Source of the DNA: Salinibaculum rarum | GTDB lineage: Archaea > Halobacteriota > Halobacteria > Halobacteriales > Haloarculaceae | DNA: 64,000 nucleotides | Assembly (NCBI RefSeq): GCF_030505615.1 | Contig: NZ_CP129992.1 | Coordinates: forward strand, 2,108,001-2,172,000 | Direction of reading: 5' to 3' | In this document: piece by piece, positions 1 to 9,059 of the stretch | Layout of the letters: every line of letters starts with the position of its first letter | Numbering within the stretch: position 1 is the first letter of the stretch | Made by a program: the position numbers and the translations under genes | Notes under the pieces: generated by a model | The model's database searches: none | Told to the model about the DNA's origin: nothing | What the model saw: the letters and a program-made list of their open reading frames with translations, nothing else

Positions 1-74
1 GCGACTCTCATTGTAATTAATTGCAAGTAAAGCGGATGTGAAGACTCAATAGTCAGAAATGCATTTGATGAGAT

Positions 75-551
75 ATGTCGCGTCGTAGATCTTCACGTTC
101 CGTCCGCCGGGCAGATGATGCTGATGTCACTTATGAAATACCAACGCACTTCGGTGGCAATAATTCTAAAATACTGCTGATAGCGCAGGATGAAAATGAG
201 GTTGAGGTTATTGCAGGGAATCTTCCCATTCCAAAAAAGCATGATAGAGATCGAAACTACCCGGAAACATTAGACGACCCTGAAAAAAGAGAGACGCACG
301 CTGTGGCACAGTGGATCGTCACCGATGCTAAAGAAATATTATCAAGATGGGAGCCAAACACGTCTTCTTCAAAAACCAACAATCCAAACTACAACTTGAG
401 AGACATCTACTTCACTTGCCAAGAAGAAGAAGTTGATGAGGCAGTAATGGCAGTAAAAGAACTCATCCTTCAGTTAGAAAAGAAACGGTGGAAACACGCT
501 GAACAGTACGACTCAAGCATATCACCTAAACCGAGTGAAGATCTTCAATAA
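75..551 (+). CDS. Hypothetical protein, 158 aa
   Basis: I do not recognise this protein. It has an Arg/Ser-rich start, a mixed middle, and a charged helical C-terminal half (about residues 115-145) that could form a short coiled coil. No signal peptide, membrane segment or metal motif is visible. The ATG at 75 is the first in frame. Codon use is AT-rich, unlike the very GC-rich block that starts at 717, so the two were probably acquired separately. It stands alone on the plus strand, convergent with the HNH gene. Confidence 0.55.
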   Translation: MSRRRSSRSVRRADDADVTYEIPTHFGGNNSKILLIAQDENEVEVIAGNLPIPKKHDRDRNYPETLDDPEKRETHAVAQWIVTDAKEILSRWEPNTSSSKTNNPNYNLRDIYFTCQEEEVDEAVMAVKELILQLEKKRWKHAEQYDSSISPKPSEDLQ

Positions 552-716
552 ACAGTGCTAACAGGCACATTGCCGAATAGAGCGTTCATTCCTCTCCGAA
601 ATCCACCGATCCCTGACAGATAACTCCGATTTACTACAGTACTACGGATTCGACGAGAAGCGGTAAACCCCCGACTCACATATCGAACTGATTTCTCAAA
701 ACCCGAATCGTTACGA

Positions 717-1691
717 TTACAGCTCCGCGTCTAACGCCTCTAGAGCTTGAATCGTTTGCCGGAGGCGTGTTTGCACGTCACCGCCGTCGGCGACTGGTTG
801 CTCATCAGGCGCAGAGTCGTCGTTGATCGTGTCACGAGTCGGTTCGTCACCGCCAGTCGAATCATCTCCAGTACTCTCACCTGGTTTCTCTGCTGCGCTG
901 TCCAGTTGCAGTTGGGCGGCATCATCTTCACCAGTGGCCGGTTGGCCTGCCGACTCAGCACGGTCGTTCGCTGGTGGCCGCCCGCCTTTGTCATCGAGCG
1001 CGTCGAGCGGCAAGTCGTACGCTCGGGCGCGTTTTTCTTTGTGCCACGTCGTTCGACTGCACACGCCGATCACGTCAGCGACCGCGTCCCGGTCACACCC
1101 GCGATCAAGGGCTTGCCGGACGCGTTCATCTTCAGCGCGTTGCAACAGGGTTTGGGGGTCGTCAGGGATGCGGCCGCGAGACGAGTTCGAGACTTGCTCG
1201 GCGAGACCCCATTCCCCGGTGTCTGCGTCTTGATCGACGATTTGCTGGTTGCGTTCTTCGACCGTGTTGTCGAGACCCATCAACACCCATAGGCGTTCTC
1301 GCACTGCCGTTACGGAGAGGTCCGGCGTAAGTTCCGTGACGATGTCACCAGTCCGGATCGGGCCGTTGGCTGCTAAGACTTGGATGATCTCGACATCCTG
1401 CGGCAACAGCACCGTCAAGTCCGCCTCCGTGATCTCCACGGGAGCTTCGTCATTCGATGGTTGGTTGTGCAGCCAGTTGTGACACCGTCGGCACACTGCT
1501 GTCAGGTTCGCCGGGTCGTGCTCGTCCATCTCATCGAGGTCACGCGTCGCGTGATGGACGTGCAGCGTCGCCACCCCGCCAGCGCCCGGGCCGTCCCGAC
1601 CGCACCACTGACAGCGATGGCCTGCCGCCGTCAACACGTCGTCTCTCGTTCCCGGATCCACCGTCTCGTGGGAGACGTCATGCCCGGTCAT
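717..1691 (-). CDS. HNH endonuclease with helix-turn-helix segments
   Basis: A 324-aa protein if it starts at the ATG at 1691; an in-frame start at 1850 would add 53 residues of poor character. The HNH domain is at about residues 27-78: CQWC, then HVHH, then CRRCH, which gives two zinc CxxC pairs and the catalytic histidines. A winged-helix-like segment follows at about 85-135. A second HTH-like segment lies near 185-225, then a low-complexity acidic linker and a short C-terminal helix. The expected activity is DNA nicking or cleavage. It is the last gene on the same strand after the type IV-like csf genes, 286 bases downstream of the RAMP gene. It could serve as that cluster's nuclease or be an independent haloarchaeal HNH gene. 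Confidence 0.85.
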   Translation of the reverse strand: MTGHDVSHETVDPGTRDDVLTAAGHRCQWCGRDGPGAGGVATLHVHHATRDLDEMDEHDPANLTAVCRRCHNWLHNQPSNDEAPVEITEADLTVLLPQDVEIIQVLAANGPIRTGDIVTELTPDLSVTAVRERLWVLMGLDNTVEERNQQIVDQDADTGEWGLAEQVSNSSRGRIPDDPQTLLQRAEDERVRQALDRGCDRDAVADVIGVCSRTTWHKEKRARAYDLPLDALDDKGGRPPANDRAESAGQPATGEDDAAQLQLDSAAEKPGESTGDDSTGGDEPTRDTINDDSAPDEQPVADGGDVQTRLRQTIQALEALDAEL

Positions 1692-1977
1692 GCTGCCACC
1701 ACCGTGGTGACTCGCATCATCGATTCGTCGGTCTCGATACACTGCGCTTCCTGCGTGTTGTGTTCCATAATCGTTGAGGTAACCGCTTGTTATTTGCACG
1801 CCGATCCTGGCATGTCCGTGGTGTATCGCTTCAAGACTGCCGTCACTCACATGCCGAATCGCTTCTCGTCAACCCGACCGCCTCACCCGTAACTCGTCGG
1901 CGTCACTGAGTCCCCCTCAAACCCCGATTACGTGCCGTCCTGTCCGACGAGTAGCCTGACCGCACCTTCCACCGCCA

Positions 1978-2952
1978 TCACGACACTTCACCGTCAGTCA
2001 CATCCCCACCAGCACGCACCGAAACGCGCTCCCCGCCCGGCGGCCGCACCCGCAACTCACCGAATCCGAACCGGGAATGCGTCCCGACACGCAACACACC
2101 GTTGAGCGCCGTCGCCACCGGATCGTCACCAGCGTACCCGACGACTTGCCCGTGATCCACCGTCTCCACCGCGTACGACGCCGAACCATCCACGAGCCGC
2201 GTCGTTCGACGGCGCAGCCCGTCTGGCGACACGCCGCCGACCGTGTCGATCGAGTCAACGCCCCACCACCACGGCACCGACTGCGCGTCCCCGTTCGGCG
2301 CGTCAGTGTCCACGACGAACGGCGACACGAGTTCCAACTCGTACTGCCCGGCACCGCCCTGCGCCGCCTTGAGGCGCGAGTAATCCAACGCGTCAAGGTC
2401 TACGAGTTGCGTGTCCGCCACGGACAGTTCCCCGAACCCGTAGTTACGAGCACCACCAACTCTGAGCCCGTCCAACACGTCCTCGTCGAGCGGGACGACG
2501 CCCTCGCCATCACCGTGCACGTAACACTGCACGTACCACGACACTGACCGTCGGCGATTCCTGTTTGCCGGCGGCCGTCCAAACCAACACGTCGGCGCGA
2601 ACGACAACCGACCGCCGTGCGTCTGCACGTCCAAGACGTTGTGCGCGTCCCGCGGCCGTTTATCCAACAGCCACCGCTGCGCCGCGTCCCGGAACAGGAA
2701 CAAGTCATCATACGACGAGACTTCAGGCAGCGATTTGCCGAGCTTCCCCCCATACCCGTCTTGTGACGCTACGTCAGGGAATTCCCCGTACTCACCCGGA
2801 ACGAACACGCCGTGACTCACGCACAACGCTTCCCGCGTCGCCGCGTCAACGCGCCGAGCAAGCGCGTTGAACAGCGCGTGCCCCGTCACGAAATACGGGT
2901 GCCCGAAGTACGGCGCCGCCACCTCGAACAACACTTGCTGAATCTTGGTCAC
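1978..2952 (-). CDS. RAMP-superfamily CRISPR protein (Cas5/Cas6- or Csf3-like)
   Basis: A 324-aa protein starting at GTG 2952. It shows two ferredoxin-fold-like halves, each ending in a glycine-rich loop typical of RAMP proteins: GGARNYGFGEL at about residues 166-176 and GTHSRFGFGEL near the C-terminus. The N-terminus (FVTGHALFNAL) also resembles Cas5/Cas6-type RAMPs. In type IV effectors such a protein would be Csf3 (Cas5-like, binding the 5' crRNA handle) or a Cas6-like crRNA endonuclease (Csf5); I cannot choose by eye. It follows the 331-aa gene after 43 bases, in one apparent operon. GC is very high and codon use matches csf1-csf2. Confidence 0.65.
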   Translation of the reverse strand: MTKIQQVLFEVAAPYFGHPYFVTGHALFNALARRVDAATREALCVSHGVFVPGEYGEFPDVASQDGYGGKLGKSLPEVSSYDDLFLFRDAAQRWLLDKRPRDAHNVLDVQTHGGRLSFAPTCWFGRPPANRNRRRSVSWYVQCYVHGDGEGVVPLDEDVLDGLRVGGARNYGFGELSVADTQLVDLDALDYSRLKAAQGGAGQYELELVSPFVVDTDAPNGDAQSVPWWWGVDSIDTVGGVSPDGLRRRTTRLVDGSASYAVETVDHGQVVGYAGDDPVATALNGVLRVGTHSRFGFGELRVRPPGGERVSVRAGGDVTDGEVS

Positions 2953-2995
2953 AGTTCACACACCCCGTCGATTCGACTGCAGATAGTGACACGAA

Positions 2996-3991
2996 CTACC
3001 ATGCACTATCCACCCCCGACGACTCCCGCCCGCCTCGCCGTGACTGCTCAACCCCCTCAGGATCAGCCCCGAACGCCGCGACGAACTCCTCGACGAACGC
3101 CAACGCCGCCGACCACGACCTGACGCGCCGCAACTGCGCATCCAACACCCGCCACCGCCGCTGCCCATCCACGTCCAAGGGATGCGCAGGCAACCGCGAC
3201 CACACATCAGCGAACGACCGGGCCGGCACGGCACCAAGGCGCGCTGCAGGCCGGTCACCCGGCGCACCAGTCACATGCAGTGCAATCTCCGGCGTCCAGA
3301 GCACTGTCCGATGCGGCTCCACGACGTCAGCAGTCAGCGCCGCCGACGCATCCACCGACCCACCGGTCGTCGCGGCCTCGCCCGGGGTCGTCGCCACAAG
3401 AAACAGGTCGTCGAAGGCATGCCCCGCACGGTAATTATCGAGGAGCGCTCCAACCAGCAACGTGTGGTACTTCGCCGACGTGTACGGGTAGTACACCGCC
3501 TCGTTGAACGCGTTCGGCACGTCACTCGTCAACCACCGCGCGTGCAATTCCTCACTATCCGTCGGCGTCACCAACGCCTGAAATCCACCACCAGTCGCCG
3601 CCCGGATTCGCTCCCGCGTCACGGCCGTCTCGCCCGTCAGCAGCGACAGGCGGTACGGCGACGCATGGTTATCCACCGTCTGCTCTGGTTCCCCGCGCGG
3701 CCGACTCAGCAACGCCGCGTCTTGATCCGCACCGCGCGGCACCGTCTCGTTCACCGCAACGCCCGCGTACTCGTCGGCCGCCGCGTCGTGTCGCCGCCCA
3801 CGCAACTTGTGGACGTCATGCCGATACGCTGCGACCAACGCATCACCTGCAGACAGGTCGTCGGCCTGACACTCGTCGGCACCACGACTCACACGGCCAC
3901 CATCCGGGACGACCCGCGTCGACCGCCGCCTCAGGCCCGCACACGCCGGGTCGTCACCATCGGTTTGCGCCGACGACGACTCCCGCGTCAC
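2996..3991 (-). CDS. Unassigned protein of the csf-like cluster, 331 aa
   Basis: It starts at GTG 3991, with a 4-base GTGA overlap with the stop of csf2, which implies translational coupling. The first 100 residues are Arg/Asp-rich and low in hydrophobic residues. The recognisably folded part begins near residue 110 (YRLSLLTGETAVTRERI) and contains FNEAVYYPYTSAKYHTLLVGALLDN and a Trp/Arg-rich C-terminal helix region. No glycine-rich RAMP loop or nuclease motif is visible. From its position between csf2 and the second RAMP gene it is probably another subunit of the effector (small-subunit-like or a highly diverged Csf3), but that rests on context only. Confidence 0.5.
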   Translation of the reverse strand: MTRESSSAQTDGDDPACAGLRRRSTRVVPDGGRVSRGADECQADDLSAGDALVAAYRHDVHKLRGRRHDAAADEYAGVAVNETVPRGADQDAALLSRPRGEPEQTVDNHASPYRLSLLTGETAVTRERIRAATGGGFQALVTPTDSEELHARWLTSDVPNAFNEAVYYPYTSAKYHTLLVGALLDNYRAGHAFDDLFLVATTPGEAATTGGSVDASAALTADVVEPHRTVLWTPEIALHVTGAPGDRPAARLGAVPARSFADVWSRLPAHPLDVDGQRRWRVLDAQLRRVRSWSAALAFVEEFVAAFGADPEGVEQSRRGGRESSGVDSAW

Positions 3992-4947
3992 GCCCCATCA
4001 CTCCCCGGCACCGGCACGTCACCATCACGCGCCGCCGCCCGCGCCTGCAACGCCCGCACAAACTCCGGCCGACACTCCGACGCCCACACGTCATCCTTCT
4101 CCTCCATCGCCTGCGTCGCCGCCTGCGACCGATTAAACACGCGCCGCACCTCCTGTTCAGTGTACAACGGATTCACAATCCACACGTCTGCGATGCCTGC
4201 GCCGAAATTCCGTGCGCCGCCGAGTTGAAACCCGAACTCATCGCTGTGCGCATCCAGGAACGACACGGCTTCCAACAGCAAGCCGACGAACTCCGGTTTC
4301 ACCTCGCGCAGCGTCAGTTTCCACGTCCCCTCAACATTCCCAAGGACGTCACGGTCGGCTTGCCGGAGCGGTTGCCCGCCGTCCTCCTCGTTGCGCGACC
4401 TAACTTGATTCGACATTTGGCGGAAGTGCGCCTCCGCCTCGCCATCCAGCACGTCCACCTCCCGCCGAATCGGCGAGAACGACACCGGGCGACGCAGCAA
4501 CTTCCCCGGCTGGTCGCCGAACCCGCCGAACAAATCGTAGATGACGCAGCCCGCGTCGTGCTCGTCAGTACACGCGCCTTTCTCGTGATAACCCGACTCA
4601 AGATCCCGCTCGTACACGTCCGCGCGCATATAATCCGCATTCGACTCGCCCGGGTGACACGCAGTCGCGCCCGCAATCTGCAGGACTGCCTCGCACGCGT
4701 GCCGCAACCACCCCGACAACGTGAACGGCGAAATCTGCCCGCCAATCTGATTCATCGCATCATCCGCCTCGTACCTGTTCGCCGACGCGTGATGCCGATC
4801 CGTCAAGACCCCATCCCCTGGTGCGAGTAAGTCGATCTCAAGGCCGATATAGAGATCCGGAAACAGCATCTCCGCGACAGATTTTGGCATGTCGAGGTCA
4901 ATCGGCAGGTGCTCATCCACCAGCGTCAGCGACTCCTCACCCGTCAT
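3988..4947 (-). CDS. csf2: Csf2-like (Cas7 family) type IV CRISPR backbone protein
   Basis: A 319-aa RAMP protein. In the Cas7/Csf2 family this subunit polymerises along the crRNA as the complex backbone. The sequence shows CVIYDLFGGFGDQPGK, a Csf2/Csm3-like segment preceding the central beta hairpin, and a C-terminal glycine-rich loop GGARNFGAGIADVW near residues 255-270. The length is close to the usual 320-350 aa. I chose ATG 4947 because it overlaps the csf1 stop as ATGA; an upstream in-frame start at 4992 would overlap csf1 by 49 bases. It is coupled to both neighbours. Type III Csm3 is the alternative, but no cas10 gene accompanies it. Confidence 0.7.
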   Translation of the reverse strand: MTGEESLTLVDEHLPIDLDMPKSVAEMLFPDLYIGLEIDLLAPGDGVLTDRHHASANRYEADDAMNQIGGQISPFTLSGWLRHACEAVLQIAGATACHPGESNADYMRADVYERDLESGYHEKGACTDEHDAGCVIYDLFGGFGDQPGKLLRRPVSFSPIRREVDVLDGEAEAHFRQMSNQVRSRNEEDGGQPLRQADRDVLGNVEGTWKLTLREVKPEFVGLLLEAVSFLDAHSDEFGFQLGGARNFGAGIADVWIVNPLYTEQEVRRVFNRSQAATQAMEEKDDVWASECRPEFVRALQARAAARDGDVPVPGSDGA

Positions 4948-5534
4948 CGGTGTCGTGCACCTCCCTGGCGCTTCACCAGCGACGCACGGCACGCAGACTG
5001 TAGCTCAGTATCCTCGTCCGTCGGGTCCTCCTCGCCCGCTACCCGGACCGCCGGGCGCTGCCACGGCCGCTTCGACGACGGGTTCCCAACGTGCTCGAAC
5101 ACGTCACTCCGCGCAATCGGCTTCCGAAACCACGCCGCACCCGGACCAGGCTCCGCAACCATCGACCCCGCCGGACTCACAACGCGCGTCTCAGGCGCCA
5201 GTAACACCCGCCACGACGACTGCTTCACCGCATCCGTACACAGGCCGACCCGTCCCTCCACTACAATGTCGCGCGTGCCGCGCGTGAAATATTCAGTCGG
5301 CTCGTGTCGGCACTCCAAACACTTCGCGTGATCGACATCAAGAGTAGGCCGGTCAGCAACCCGGAAAGCAACGACAACAAGGCCGTCGCCCTCCCGGAAT
5401 CTCGACCCGCACACCGTGCAAACTCCGGCCCCTTCCCCGAGCGCAGCCCGTTTCAGATTATTTATATCTTCAATTTGTTTATAGACGATAACTTCTTGAC
5501 CAGACGACTCTGATTTTGTCATGGGTTTTCTCAC
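4944..5534 (-). CDS. csf1: Csf1-like zinc-finger protein of a type IV CRISPR effector
   Basis: A 196-aa protein starting at GTG 5534, with an alternative ATG at 5522. It carries a four-cysteine zinc site: CTVC at residues 39-42 and CLEC at 72-75. This is the hallmark of Csf1, the small Cas8-like subunit of type IV systems. The rest is an alpha/beta region with a basic, Arg-rich C-terminus. It is the first gene of a tightly coupled four-gene run (csf1, csf2, an unassigned gene, a RAMP gene). Haloarchaea also encode many unrelated CxxC-CxxC proteins, so the name depends on the csf2-like neighbour as much as on the motif. Confidence 0.6.
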   Translation of the reverse strand: MRKPMTKSESSGQEVIVYKQIEDINNLKRAALGEGAGVCTVCGSRFREGDGLVVVAFRVADRPTLDVDHAKCLECRHEPTEYFTRGTRDIVVEGRVGLCTDAVKQSSWRVLLAPETRVVSPAGSMVAEPGPGAAWFRKPIARSDVFEHVGNPSSKRPWQRPAVRVAGEEDPTDEDTELQSACRASLVKRQGGARHR

Positions 5535-5551
5535 ATCCGTGGGAGCCCGGT

Positions 5552-5571
5552 CCGCCTGCTAGGACAGGCGG
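5552..5571. promoter_or_regulatory. Perfect hairpin upstream of csf1
   Basis: CCGCCTG and CAGGCGG form a perfect 7-bp stem around the loop CTAGGA, 18 bases before the csf1 start. It occupies the place where a leaderless TATA box would sit, so the csf mRNA probably has a leader that includes this stem. A TATA-like GATATAC on the minus strand at about 5619-5625 could drive it. The stem also looks like a Cas6-type crRNA repeat hairpin, but only one copy is present. Confidence 0.4.
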
Positions 5572-5756
5572 GCGATTTCTACGATTATCTCGCCCTCAAA
5601 GACCGAGCTCACACTTGTAGTGTATATCCACAACCACTTATAATTTTCTAATAACTCTATAAATTACTCTCCGATAAACACTCCAATTTCTCATCGTAAT
5701 CTTGGTATGAGACAATCTTATCAGAACACGGTGAGAGGTCCTAAACAAGCCCGTCT

Positions 5757-5975
5757 ATGGTGAACGAACAATATATCCCCTCAGACAATGAGGAGGAAAT
5801 TTTAGACCTCCTCGATGAGGGACGAGTAACTCCAAATCTGATCAAAGAGCAAAGCGATCTTAATGACCAGCAGATCAATTATGCTCTCAACCAGCTAATT
5901 GCCGCAGGATGGGTACAAAAAGTCACGACAGGACTGTATGAGCTTGTCGAAGATCCTCGGGAAGAGCCCACGTGA
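5757..5975 (+). CDS. Small winged-helix DNA-binding protein
   Basis: A 72-aa protein that is a single winged helix: an EEEILDLLDEGR helix, a helix-turn-helix with a DQQINYALNQLIAAGWV recognition helix, and a wing ending in TGLYELV. This matches the many small MarR/PhiH1-repressor-like regulators of haloarchaea and their viruses. It lies between the csf block (transcribed away, to the left) and the end of the BREX operon. It may regulate either or neither. Local DNA is AT-rich compared with the csf genes. Confidence 0.8.
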   Translation: MVNEQYIPSDNEEEILDLLDEGRVTPNLIKEQSDLNDQQINYALNQLIAAGWVQKVTTGLYELVEDPREEPT

Positions 5976-6143
5976 GATTTGACTCAATCTTGTGAAGGTG
6001 ACTTATTGGTGAGTGTTTGAAATTCTCAGAAGTGATCTCTTCCCTCAAACTTCTGCCTTCTTGAACTCGCAAAAGTTATTGACGGATAATTTTTCAGTCA
6101 ACTCATCAGAGAGCTATACATCAACAGTGTTCTACTAAGTGCG

Positions 6144-9053
6144 TTAGATTGGAAGCGTGATACACAGATTCTCAACCTCAGGGGCAACAGAGATTACCTG
6201 TGCTTTCTTCTGTAGTTCCGCACGTCGCTTTTCGATTCTATCCTCCAGTCTTGAAAGACGCTGTCGTTGTTTGCGAATCGCTATATCCATGTCGGTGCCT
6301 GTGTCGGCCTTGCGTTCGTACTCTGCGATGAATGTCTCAATGCGTTCACGTTCGGCCTCAGCGTAGGCTTCAAGATCGGTTAACTCCTCTTGAGTCTCTG
6401 CCTCTCTGCGTTGTTGAAGTTCATCCCGCCGAGATTCGACACGCTGACTGATGTATTGATCGGCAAATGAGCGAATCTCGCTTTCATTTTCGAGTAGAAC
6501 TCGGACCTGTTCACCATCGGGTGAGCCTTTGATGCTATCACCTTCGATGATTCGCTGTCCGAGGCGTTCTTGAGGGTCATGGTAAGTTGCATCGACGAAC
6601 ACCGGAATGGTCTCTTCTCGGATCACGTCTCCCGTTCCGTCCTCGAACCTGACGCGGTAATTGTACGTGATGCCTGGCTCGTCAACAAAGGGGAGCAGCT
6701 TGAGACCCACAGTTCCCTGCTCGCTGTCGAGGACTTGCTGCATGAGCCGCTGGACAACCTCCGCATCGGGAGAGACGTATTCGATGTCGTCGTGGTCCAT
6801 TGCAAACTCCCGGTTGAACGTGAATGGCCCGTATGAGTCTTCGTCTGGTGAACGACGGAGAGAGTCCGGTAGATCCGCACGAAAGAGGTTGGTACCGGCT
6901 TTCTCAACGCCCCCGCCGAGTGCGGCAACACCTCGTTCAAAGAATTCTCGAATGTCTGCTTCGCTCCCGTAGACATCTTCTGATTGATCCATCACTTCCT
7001 GGATCCGCTCTCGACTCTCCTGGTCGAAGGTTGTCGTGTCAATGAGGCTCCGTTCGTACCACTCTGACAGCGTCTGTTGGCGCTCGTCAATGAGGGCTTC
7101 CAGTTCGTCTTTGGTCGCGCTCGCTGGTTCGTCGTTCCGGATGGATTCCATGATGAGCGAGTCCACATCAATGTCGTCGAGCATCCCGAGGACGTCTGCT
7201 GTGTTGCCTAATTTCCCGCGGATGCTTTCGACCTTGTTCTGGAGCATTTCGAATATCTCGCCCTCCCGGGTGCCCTCGAAGGAGAAATTCCATACTTTGA
7301 CTTCCTTGTCCTGACCGTAGCGGTGGAGTCGGCCGATACGCTGTTCGAGACGGTTTGGATTCCACGGGAGTTCGTAGTTAATCATGATGTGGCAGCTGTG
7401 TTGGAGGTCGATACCCTCGCTGGCGGCGTCAGTTGCGAAAAGCAACCGTGACTGTCCGTGGTTGAATTCATCTTCGATGCGAGTACGGTCTTCTTTATCG
7501 ACATCACCGTGGATGACGAGAATCTCGTCGGCCCACGGTTCGTCTTTCACCAACTCAAGGAAGTAATCCAGTGTATCTCGGTATTCTGTGAAGAGAAGGA
7601 CTTTCTCGTCGGGTTGTTCGTCGAGGAGTTGCTGGATATATCGACGGACCTTCTGTGCTTTCGAATCAACCGGGATGCCTTCCGCGAGCGAGACCAGATC
7701 TCTGAGGGTCTCGATTTCTTCTTCGAGTTGGGCGTCGCTTTCGGTGACAGTGAGGTTAGCGAGTTCGTTTTCAGCCTGTTCCTTGTCGTCTTCATCGAGG
7801 TCTTCGCCTTCAAGATAGGCGGCGGCTTCCTCGGAGAGTGCCGTCTCTGTGGACTGTTCGTCAACGAGGGTTGCCAGGCGTCGGCTCAGTGTCGCTTTGA
7901 TCGCGCCGATACTGCTCACGAGGCGTTTCTGCATGAGTGCCATCGCAAAGCCGACAGCAGGCTCGTTGAGTTGCTCAGAGCGGTTGTAGACGTTCTGGAC
8001 GTATTCGGTGACGGCTTCGTAGAACTGTTTTTCTTCGTGTGTTCGCTCGATAGGGACGGTTCCGACATCGCGGTTGGGGAAGATGCGTTCGCCGTTATCG
8101 TCGTAGATGGTTTGTTTCCCACGGCGCATCATTACGCGGTCAACTGCTTCTTTCGAGAGTTCTTGGTCTTCGGCAACGAGGAACGGGTCGATGTACTCGA
8201 CGAGCGAGCGGAACGCATCGCCTTTGCCGTCGTGAGGCGTCGCACTGAGGAGGAGCAGCGAGTCGGAGTTGCTGGCGACTCGTTCGACCATCTTTGAAGT
8301 CTGGCTCGGCGACTCTCCACGCTTGGCGGCCTTATGGGCCTCATCGACGACAACGACATCCCAAAACGCGTCATCGAGCTCGTCCTGAAATTCGTCTCTC
8401 CGAAGGAACGCCATGCTGGCGACCATCCGCTGGTGTTCCTGATCCCAAATGTTGGTTTCTTCACCGAGACGACGACGTTCGCCTTCGACCCACTGGCGGT
8501 CGCCGGGGGTGAGACTGATGTCGAAGAACCGGTCCATGTCACGTATCCACTTCTTTTGCAGGTGTGCCGGGACAACGAACAGAACGCGGTCAGCCCTATT
8601 GCGTGCTGCGAGTTCTTTGAGAATGAGTCCTGCTTCGATTGTCTTCCCGAGACCGACGTCGTCGGCGATGAGGGCTCGTTGGCGGAGTTTCTGCATGACC
8701 CAATTGACACAGGCGAGTTGGTAGGGTTCAAGACGGACGAGAGAGTTCGAAATGCTCAGTAGCTGACCTTGCTCATGTGCGATTTGGAGTTCAAGTGCTT
8801 GCGAACGAAGGTCGAACCATTCGGCGGAGACTGCTTCGTGCTCGGGATGTAGTCGATTGGCAGTGGCTGGTTCGATGGCTCCGATTTGGGCCTCTTCTGG
8901 TTCGATGTGCACGTCATCAATGCAAACGGTCTTGACGCCAGTACCCTCGACATAGGCGCGAAGGTAATCGAGGTCGCCGACAGAATACGTCTTGATGACT
9001 TCAGAAGGAGTGCCGTTGAGGCGGATCGTGGCTCCCGGTGCGAGGTCATCCAT
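6144..9053 (-). CDS. brxHII: BREX type 5 SNF2-family helicase BrxHII
   Basis: A 969-aa SF2/SNF2 helicase. After an N-terminal beta-rich domain (about 1-100) come the Q region and motif I (DDVGLGKT, about 131-138), motif II (DEAH, about 237), motif III (LLSATPHDGKG), and a C-terminal RecA domain with motif V (TDAASEGIDLQ) and motif VI (GRLHRYGQ, about 574). A long coiled-coil tail fills roughly 880-950. BrxHII-type (COG0553) helicases characterise BREX types 5 and 6. It starts 6 bases after the pglZ stop and closes the operon. DISARM DrmD is a related helicase, but the brxA, brxB, brxC and pglZ company decides for BREX. Confidence 0.9.
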   Translation of the reverse strand: MDDLAPGATIRLNGTPSEVIKTYSVGDLDYLRAYVEGTGVKTVCIDDVHIEPEEAQIGAIEPATANRLHPEHEAVSAEWFDLRSQALELQIAHEQGQLLSISNSLVRLEPYQLACVNWVMQKLRQRALIADDVGLGKTIEAGLILKELAARNRADRVLFVVPAHLQKKWIRDMDRFFDISLTPGDRQWVEGERRRLGEETNIWDQEHQRMVASMAFLRRDEFQDELDDAFWDVVVVDEAHKAAKRGESPSQTSKMVERVASNSDSLLLLSATPHDGKGDAFRSLVEYIDPFLVAEDQELSKEAVDRVMMRRGKQTIYDDNGERIFPNRDVGTVPIERTHEEKQFYEAVTEYVQNVYNRSEQLNEPAVGFAMALMQKRLVSSIGAIKATLSRRLATLVDEQSTETALSEEAAAYLEGEDLDEDDKEQAENELANLTVTESDAQLEEEIETLRDLVSLAEGIPVDSKAQKVRRYIQQLLDEQPDEKVLLFTEYRDTLDYFLELVKDEPWADEILVIHGDVDKEDRTRIEDEFNHGQSRLLFATDAASEGIDLQHSCHIMINYELPWNPNRLEQRIGRLHRYGQDKEVKVWNFSFEGTREGEIFEMLQNKVESIRGKLGNTADVLGMLDDIDVDSLIMESIRNDEPASATKDELEALIDERQQTLSEWYERSLIDTTTFDQESRERIQEVMDQSEDVYGSEADIREFFERGVAALGGGVEKAGTNLFRADLPDSLRRSPDEDSYGPFTFNREFAMDHDDIEYVSPDAEVVQRLMQQVLDSEQGTVGLKLLPFVDEPGITYNYRVRFEDGTGDVIREETIPVFVDATYHDPQERLGQRIIEGDSIKGSPDGEQVRVLLENESEIRSFADQYISQRVESRRDELQQRREAETQEELTDLEAYAEAERERIETFIAEYERKADTGTDMDIAIRKQRQRLSRLEDRIEKRRAELQKKAQVISVAPEVENLCITLPI

Positions 9054-9059
9054 AATTCG

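Noticed and set aside
3182..4228. 348-aa plus-strand open frame across the csf genes
   Set aside because: Arg-rich composition typical of the antisense frame of GC-rich haloarchaeal genes; the minus-strand genes have motifs and coupled overlaps.
7458..8297. 279-aa plus-strand open frame inside brxHII
   Set aside because: It is the mirror frame of the helicase region with intact SF2 motifs; low coding character.
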